DNA of 64,000 nt from NCBI RefSeq assembly GCF_001988955.1, contig NZ_CP014263.1, positions 1,054,001 to 1,118,000 of the forward strand, written 5' to 3'. Of this stretch, positions 58,614 to 64,000 are shown piece by piece. Under the pieces are notes generated by a model. The model made no database searches. It was not told where the DNA came from and saw only the letters and a program-made list of their open reading frames with translations. The translations under genes were made by a program, and so were the position numbers. Each line of letters begins with the position of its first letter. Within the stretch, counting starts at the first letter, position 1. The stretch is from Spirosoma montaniterrae (GTDB taxonomy: Bacteria; Bacteroidota; Bacteroidia; Cytophagales; Spirosomataceae).

Positions 58614-58712
58614 TGTGATTCGTCGGATTGTGCTGACCGACTCTGATTTTTTATTGATTTATTGCCGAAGGCAGGATAATCAATGTCGGTCAGCACAATC
58701 CGACGAATCACA
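58614..58712. repeat. 28-bp perfect inverted repeat between convergent genes
   Basis: Arms 58614-58641 and 58685-58712 (GTGATTCGTCGGATTGTGCT, then GACCGAC, and its complement) are exact. Inside, a second imperfect stem (ATTGATTTATTGCC with GGCAGGATAATCAAT) extends the fold. It ends 4 bp before the stop of the M16 peptidase gene and is probably a two-way terminator. Confidence 0.92.
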
Positions 58713-58715
58713 GTT

Positions 58716-61532
58716 TTAATTCTTGCTGCCACCTACCTGGGCTGCCGGGGCTTTCTCGGTAAGTTTTTTTGCCGCCTTTTCAAAGTCGCCCGCTTTCACA
58801 ATCACTAATTTGTTGTAGTCGATATACTTTTTCAAGGCAGCATTGACCTGTTCGGGTGTCAATGCTTCGACTTTTTTATCAAAGTCGGCGTCGAAGGCAA
58901 AACTGCGGTCGGCTTTGGTCAGATACTGCGACCATTTGCGGGCCAGCGTGTTGTCTTGTGAGCGACTCACCTGCCGGTTCTGCAATACCGCCGATTTGGC
59001 TGCTTTCAGTTCGGCATCCGATACGCCTTCGTTCACCATTTTCTCGATTTCTTCCTTATATGCTTTCTCTAATCGCTCCGAGTTTTCGGGGTTGTAGATA
59101 GCATACGAGCCGAAGGTCGTCACTTTATCATTGTCATCGGGTTGCAGGTACGACCCCACGCCGTAGCTAACGCCCTCTTTCTGCCGAATCCGAACCGCCA
59201 GCCGCGAATTCAGGAAACCGCCACCCAGAATAAAGTTGGCCGTGTAAAGGGCCGGAAAGTCGGGGTCGTCGTCGCGCATGGGCAGTTTCATACCCGTTAC
59301 GAGCATGGCGTTGGCCTTGTCGTTGGTTTGAATCGACTCGATTTTGGGCGTCACAGCCGCCAGTTGCAACGGCACGCGGGCATACGGCCTGGCCGCTTTC
59401 CAGCCGCCCAAATCGGTCTTGAGCGTTTGTAGCACCGGGGCTTCATTAAAGTCGCCCACTATGGAAACCACCGTACTCTGAGCACCGTAGAAATCTTTGT
59501 AGAACTGCTTCACCTCATCGAGTTTCACGTTTTTGAGGGCTTCTATTTCCTCATCGAACGTCATCGTATACCAGACGTGGCCCTTCGGATAGGGGTTGAT
59601 CAGCCGCTCGGCTACGTTGAACGCAATGGCCTGTGGCTCCTGTTTCTGCGATTCTATCTGCGCCAGCCGTTCTTCTTTCAGCTTCGTGAACTCGGATTCG
59701 GGGAAGGTCGGATTCCGCAGATAATCAGTTACAACTTTTAGCACGGCAGGTAGATTCTCTTTAGTGGTTTCGATCTGCACGTTCAACTCCTGTCCGCTCG
59801 GATAGGCGTAAACTTTGGCCTTCAACTTATCGAACTCATCCCGAATCTGCTGATAGCTGCGGGTTTTGGTGCCGCGCTCAATCATCGACGCGGCCATGCT
59901 TGCCACAGTCATTTTGTTGGTCAGGCTTTTCTCATCGCCTAACCGGAGCCGGATGGTGGCGTTTACACTGTTGCCGCGTGTGCTTTTCGATAAAAACGCA
60001 TATTTCAGCCCATTGGGCAGGTTGCCGCGCTTAGTACGGGCATCGATGTTGGCGGGCGATACGTCGAACGATTCACCGGCGGCTACGGCTTTTTCGCCTT
60101 TGTAGTTCGTTACGAGCGCGGCTACGTCGGGCGTCGCGGGGATTTCGGCACGGTCGGGTTTTTGTTCAGGAATAAATACGCCCACCGTGCGGTTCGAGGG
60201 CTTCAGATACGCCTGTGCCACGCGTTGAACGTCGGCGGGGGTTACGGTGCGAATCCGGTCGCGGTAGAGGTACACTAATCGCCAGTCGCCTGCGCCCATC
60301 CATTCGCTCATCTGCAAACCCACACGGTCGGGGTTCTTAAACATCAGGTCGATGTCTGACAGCAGCTTGGTTTTGGCCCGCTCCACTTCTTCATTCGTGG
60401 GCACTTTGGTCGAAACGGCGTCGAGGGTTGTCAGCATGGTGTTGCGAGCCGAGTCGAGCGAGTTTTCTTTACGCACTTCGGCGTAGAAATAAGCAAATCC
60501 GGGGTCGTGTACGGAGGGTGCCCAGCCGTAGGTGAAAGCCGCTTTTTTGCCTTCGACAAGGGCTTTGTAGAGCCGCCCCGACGGTTCGTTGGTCAGCACG
60601 TCGATCAGCACGTCCATCACGGCATAATCGGGGTGGGCGGCTGCGGGGGTATGGTAGGCTACGCCCACGCCCTGCGTGTCGCCCACGCGCCGGAGCGTCA
60701 CCGAGCGTTCGCCGTCCTGCGTTGGTTCAACTGTGTAAGGTTGCGTAAGCACCCGCGATGGTTTCGGAATCGGGCTGAAATACTGATCGACCAAAGCGAG
60801 CGTTTTGGCTTCATCGAACTTTCCAGCAACCAGTAGAATCGCATTGTCGGGCTGATAGTATTTCTGATAAAATGCTTTCAGATTGTCGATAGGAACCCGC
60901 TCGATGTCTTCTTTCGAGCCGATGGTCGATTTGCCGTAGTTGTGCCATAGAAACGCCCCCGACAGAATGCGTTCCATCAGTACGTACTGCGGTGAGTTTT
61001 CTCCCATCTCGAACTCATTACGCACAACCGTGAATTCGGTTTGCAGGTCTTCTTTTTTGATGAAGCTGTTCACCATGCGGTCGCTTTCGAGGTCGAGTGC
61101 CCACTTCAGATTTTCATCCGTTGCGGAGAAGGTCTCGAAGTAGTTGGTACGGTCGTACCAGGTAGTGCCGTTGGGCCGTGAGCCGTGTTCGGTTAGTTCC
61201 TGCGGAATGTTGGGATGTTTGGTCGAGCCTTTAAACACCATATGTTCGAGCAGGTGGGCCATGCCGGTTTCGCCCAGACCTTCGTGCCGTGAGCCAACCA
61301 TGTAGGTAATGTTCACGGTAATGGTTGGCTTCGACGGGTCGGGGAAGAGCAGTACCCGAAGGCCGTTCTTGAGTTTATACTCCGTAATGCCTTCGACAGA
61401 CGTTACCCGGCTAACGCCCTCGGGCATGGTAACGGCAGCCGGTTGATTTTGGGCGAACGAAAGCGATAAACTACCCGCCAGCAGCGATGCCACCAGCAAG
61501 TGCTTCCGAACCGATTTGTTGACTTGGTTCAT
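58716..61532 (-). CDS. M16 family zinc metallopeptidase (double-domain)
   Basis: 938 residues with a signal peptide (LLVASLLAGSLSLSFAQ). The inverted zinc motif HLLEH is at His93-x2-Glu96-His97, with the third ligand Glu in VVRNEFEMGENSP. A second M16 half (from about residue 500: RTKRGNLPNGLKYAFLSKSTRGN) lacks the HxxEH motif, as in pitrilysin-type two-part enzymes where only the first half is catalytic. It is predicted to degrade peptides in the periplasm. It is divergent from the third susC across 265 bp. Confidence 0.9.
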   Translation of the reverse strand: MNQVNKSVRKHLLVASLLAGSLSLSFAQNQPAAVTMPEGVSRVTSVEGITEYKLKNGLRVLLFPDPSKPTITVNITYMVGSRHEGLGETGMAHLLEHMVFKGSTKHPNIPQELTEHGSRPNGTTWYDRTNYFETFSATDENLKWALDLESDRMVNSFIKKEDLQTEFTVVRNEFEMGENSPQYVLMERILSGAFLWHNYGKSTIGSKEDIERVPIDNLKAFYQKYYQPDNAILLVAGKFDEAKTLALVDQYFSPIPKPSRVLTQPYTVEPTQDGERSVTLRRVGDTQGVGVAYHTPAAAHPDYAVMDVLIDVLTNEPSGRLYKALVEGKKAAFTYGWAPSVHDPGFAYFYAEVRKENSLDSARNTMLTTLDAVSTKVPTNEEVERAKTKLLSDIDLMFKNPDRVGLQMSEWMGAGDWRLVYLYRDRIRTVTPADVQRVAQAYLKPSNRTVGVFIPEQKPDRAEIPATPDVAALVTNYKGEKAVAAGESFDVSPANIDARTKRGNLPNGLKYAFLSKSTRGNSVNATIRLRLGDEKSLTNKMTVASMAASMIERGTKTRSYQQIRDEFDKLKAKVYAYPSGQELNVQIETTKENLPAVLKVVTDYLRNPTFPESEFTKLKEERLAQIESQKQEPQAIAFNVAERLINPYPKGHVWYTMTFDEEIEALKNVKLDEVKQFYKDFYGAQSTVVSIVGDFNEAPVLQTLKTDLGGWKAARPYARVPLQLAAVTPKIESIQTNDKANAMLVTGMKLPMRDDDPDFPALYTANFILGGGFLNSRLAVRIRQKEGVSYGVGSYLQPDDNDKVTTFGSYAIYNPENSERLEKAYKEEIEKMVNEGVSDAELKAAKSAVLQNRQVSRSQDNTLARKWSQYLTKADRSFAFDADFDKKVEALTPEQVNAALKKYIDYNKLVIVKAGDFEKAAKKLTEKAPAAQVGGSKN

Positions 61533-61744
61533 ACGCGTAGTAAAGATTAGTTGGGTATTTGAAACAAAGCTGTATAGTTACAATAGACAAGATGTAATCG
61601 CAATGATTTTTACACATTTTAACAAAAGAGCGGATAAACGGCAAACAGCTCATCAGACTTGATAACAACTCGGCAAAATCCAATATATATAGTAAAAAAT
61701 GGGCTTAAACCGCTATAAACCAGAATGGGTGAGTAAAATTTCAT

Positions 61745-61801
61745 ATGAAAGACTTTATGACAAAAACCGGATTCTTTTTCACCAAAGCAACACTGTTATG
61801 A
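61745..61801 (+). other. Short upstream frame overlapping the susC start (possible leader peptide)
   Basis: An 18-codon frame (MKDFMTKTGFFFTKATLL) whose TGA stop overlaps the ATG of the susC gene (TTATGA). The arrangement would allow translational coupling. It may also be chance; no homologue is known to me. Confidence 0.3.
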
Positions 61802-64000
61802 AAGTAACGTCTATCCAATCAAACAGGCCGAGTCTGTTCAGGCATGGTACCAACCGGCGGAGTGCACCGGGGATATTGCTACTGCTGATGGTATCGGCCA
61901 CGGCCTTCGCTCAGCAGATAACTGGCAAAGTAACCAACGAGCAAAATCAGTCGCTGCCGGGGGTTAACGTCGTCGTGAAAGGCACCAACCGGGGCACAAC
62001 CACCGACCGCGACGGACGCTACAGCATCAACGCCGGACAAACAGCTACGCTCGTTTTCAGCTACATTGGCTACGTCATGCAGGAGGTGGCCGTGGGCAAC
62101 CGCTCCTCTATCGACATGCGCTTAGCCGAAGATGTGCAATCGCTTTCAGAATATGTTGTCGTTGGCTATGGTGCCCAGAAGAAATCGTCGGTAACGGCGG
62201 CTGTGTCTTCCGTAACGCCGAAGGAGTTGACGGCATTACCGGTCATCAGCCCGCAGCAGGCGTTGCAGGGGCGGGTGCCGGGCGTGAGCATCGTCAACAA
62301 CAGCAGTCCGGGTGTGGAGCCAGTAGTACGCGTGCGGGGGGTTGGCTCTATCAGCCTGAATCCGAACCCCTTGTACGTAATCGATGGTATGCCGTCGGGT
62401 GGGCTGAATAACTTCGACCCCAAAGACATCGAGTCGCTCGAAGTGCTTAAAGATGCCAGTGCCGCAGCCATTTACGGCTCACGGGCCGCTAACGGGGTGA
62501 TTCTGATTACAACCAAAAAAGGATCGAACAACGGTAAAATTAACATCAACGTCGACTCGTATTATGGGACACAGGCGGCCTGGCGCAAACTCGATTTGCT
62601 CGACCGCGACGAGTACATACGCTACGGTACGGCTCTGCTTACGGCGTCGGGGCAACCCGTACCCGGTCGGTTCAATAACCTGAATACGCCCGTTTACGAA
62701 GGTGCTACGCAAACCTTCGCCCAGACCAATACCGACTGGCAAGACGTGATGTTTCGTAACGCACCCATCTCCGACAACCATCTGTCGATTTCGGGTGGAA
62801 ATGCCCAGTCACGGTTTTACATGTCGGTGGGCAACTTCAGTCAGCAGGGAATTCTGCCCTTCACCAACTACAATCGGCAAAGCTTCCGCATCAACTCCGA
62901 CCACAAGTTCAGCAAGTTTCTGACCGTTGGGCAAACGATGCTGGCATCAACCGACTTCCGGCGGCTCGAGCGCGACGGGGGCGGGCGCAGCTTAGTGATG
63001 AACATTATGCGGATGACGCCTTACTGGCCCGAGCGCGACCCAACCAAACTGGGCGGCTTCAGCACCACCGCACAAGGCTTAGACGCTACCGACCCCGAAA
63101 ATCCGTTACGCGTGGCCGAACAGGAACAGCAGTTTCAGATTGATCGGGGCGTAAAACTCCTCGGTACAGTCTTCGCCGAAGTACGCTTTAACGACTGGCT
63201 GCGCTATCGATTTACCTTCGGAGGTGACTTTTCGACGACGCGATTCAACGGTTTCCTGCCTATCTATAATGATGGCAACCGCAGCCGACCGCTCGCCAAC
63301 GTATCAGAAAACCGGAACACCTTTTTCTCGGCCCTGCTAACCAATCAGCTTACGTTCGACAAAACCTTCGGCAAGCATTACATCAATGCTACGGCCATTG
63401 CCGAACGTCAAACGGCTGAATCGCGCGATATATCGGCCAGCGGCCAGCGTCCCGACAATAATATCCAGACCATTCAGGGCGTATCGAACCCCAACGGATC
63501 GAGTTCATTGAGCCAGAACGTGCTGATTTCTTACGTAGGCCGGATTAATTATGAATACGGCGGGCGGTATCTGTTGAGTGCGTCGGTTCGGCGCGATGGG
63601 TCGAGCAAGTTTGCGCCCGGTAATAAATGGGGTACATTCCCGGCGGTGTCGGTCGGCTGGCGCATCAGCGAAGAAGCATTCATGAAGTCGGTGCCAACCA
63701 TTTCTGAACTGAAGCTGCGGGCCAGTTATGGCCGAACCGGCTTCAATTTCATCGGCGATTACGACTGGCAGGCTCTTGTGCTGGCAAACAATACATTGTA
63801 TCCGTTCAACAACCAAACGCAGTTGGGTTCTTACATTAACGTGTTGAGCAACAATGCGTTAAGCTGGGAGGTTAACAACACCACCGATGTTGGGCTCGAT
63901 CTGTCGCTGTTTAGCAATCGAATCAATCTGACGGCAGACGTATATGAGCGAAATACCGATGGACTGTTGCTACGGGTGCCGCTACCCGCGTCGCTGGGGT
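61798..64000 (+). CDS. SusC/RagA family TonB-linked outer-membrane protein (3' end outside window)
   Basis: 734 codons are present, open to the window edge. The N-terminal signal segment ends in LLLLMVSATAFAQ. Then follow the CarboxypepD-regulatory-like domain (ITGKVTNEQNQSLPGVNVVV, KGTNRGTTTDRDGRYSIN), the box SEYVVVGYGAQKKSSVTAAV, the plug signature DIESLEVLKDASAAAIYGSR, AANGVILITTKKGS and the start of the barrel. A SusD gene is expected just beyond the window. The VVVGYG form marks the common glycan-type SusC branch, unlike the two minus-strand copies (VVVTALG, VVVTAFG). Confidence 0.92.
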   Translation, partial: MKVTSIQSNRPSLFRHGTNRRSAPGILLLLMVSATAFAQQITGKVTNEQNQSLPGVNVVVKGTNRGTTTDRDGRYSINAGQTATLVFSYIGYVMQEVAVGNRSSIDMRLAEDVQSLSEYVVVGYGAQKKSSVTAAVSSVTPKELTALPVISPQQALQGRVPGVSIVNNSSPGVEPVVRVRGVGSISLNPNPLYVIDGMPSGGLNNFDPKDIESLEVLKDASAAAIYGSRAANGVILITTKKGSNNGKININVDSYYGTQAAWRKLDLLDRDEYIRYGTALLTASGQPVPGRFNNLNTPVYEGATQTFAQTNTDWQDVMFRNAPISDNHLSISGGNAQSRFYMSVGNFSQQGILPFTNYNRQSFRINSDHKFSKFLTVGQTMLASTDFRRLERDGGGRSLVMNIMRMTPYWPERDPTKLGGFSTTAQGLDATDPENPLRVAEQEQQFQIDRGVKLLGTVFAEVRFNDWLRYRFTFGGDFSTTRFNGFLPIYNDGNRSRPLANVSENRNTFFSALLTNQLTFDKTFGKHYINATAIAERQTAESRDISASGQRPDNNIQTIQGVSNPNGSSSLSQNVLISYVGRINYEYGGRYLLSASVRRDGSSKFAPGNKWGTFPAVSVGWRISEEAFMKSVPTISELKLRASYGRTGFNFIGDYDWQALVLANNTLYPFNNQTQLGSYINVLSNNALSWEVNNTTDVGLDLSLFSNRINLTADVYERNTDGLLLRVPLPASLG

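Overview
The window looks like chromosomal DNA of a free-living Bacteroidota bacterium of the Cytophagales, close to Spirosoma or its relatives. The evidence is three SusC/RagA TonB-linked porins with two SusD partners, RprX/RprY-like two-component proteins, lipoprotein-rich secreted enzymes, DUF1573 and DUF5690-like proteins, and promoters of the Bacteroidota type (TTTG or TTG, about 17-20 bp, then TAnnTTTG). No phage, plasmid, CRISPR array or complete insertion sequence was seen.

Layout. 0-10.5 kb: an M23/LysM peptidase, a Uma2 endonuclease-like protein, two degenerate amidohydrolase-family exported proteins, glycogen debranching enzyme GlgX, and a one-directional stress-type cluster (PA2169-type helical bundle, DUF3140, DUF2945, OmpA lipoprotein). 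10.7-19.6 kb: a secreted esterase, a TolB-like propeller protein, a lipoprotein, 3-hydroxyacyl-CoA dehydrogenase, an RprXY-like two-component system, DUF1573, a GH130 enzyme and two tiny acidic proteins. 19.7-24.4 kb: isochorismate synthase, an orphan antitoxin followed by a 20-codon relic of its PIN toxin, a Gfo/Idh/MocA oxidoreductase and a Tat-exported aminotransferase. 24.4-29.5 kb: a first lipoprotein-SusD-SusC set. 29.7-45.8 kb: ten genes all on the minus strand, read here as a phosphonate acquisition and degradation locus. It holds a phosphonatase-like HAD hydrolase, a TIGR03364-type FAD oxidoreductase, SusC, SusD, a metallophosphatase, a PhnZ-like HD oxygenase, a YncE/phosphoesterase fusion, a TonB receptor and an MFS transporter, followed by an Rpn-type nuclease gene that sits between two copies of the transporter's 3' end. 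46-64 kb: pncB, rpoN, a PAP2-like membrane protein, a crotonase, tRNA-Arg(ACG), an SDR, a DJ-1/PfpI protein, an EamA transporter, a gluconeogenic pair (fbp, pckA) divergent from a RamB/ScfR-like regulator, an M16 peptidase and the start of a third SusC.

The most unusual structural feature is that nearly every gap between genes holds a long inverted repeat. These belong to at least nine unrelated sequence families. Many have arms built from 7-8 bp units (GAATGRTT, RTGAAAA, GTGATGA); others are unique palindromes of 27-50 bp. They supply the stop codons and C-terminal tails of several proteins. They also occur in frame inside two coding regions (the YncE/phosphoesterase fusion and pckA). One approximately 80 bp element occupies the same place, between susC and susD, in two loci but in opposite orientations.

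All family names come from reading protein motifs by eye; no database search was possible.
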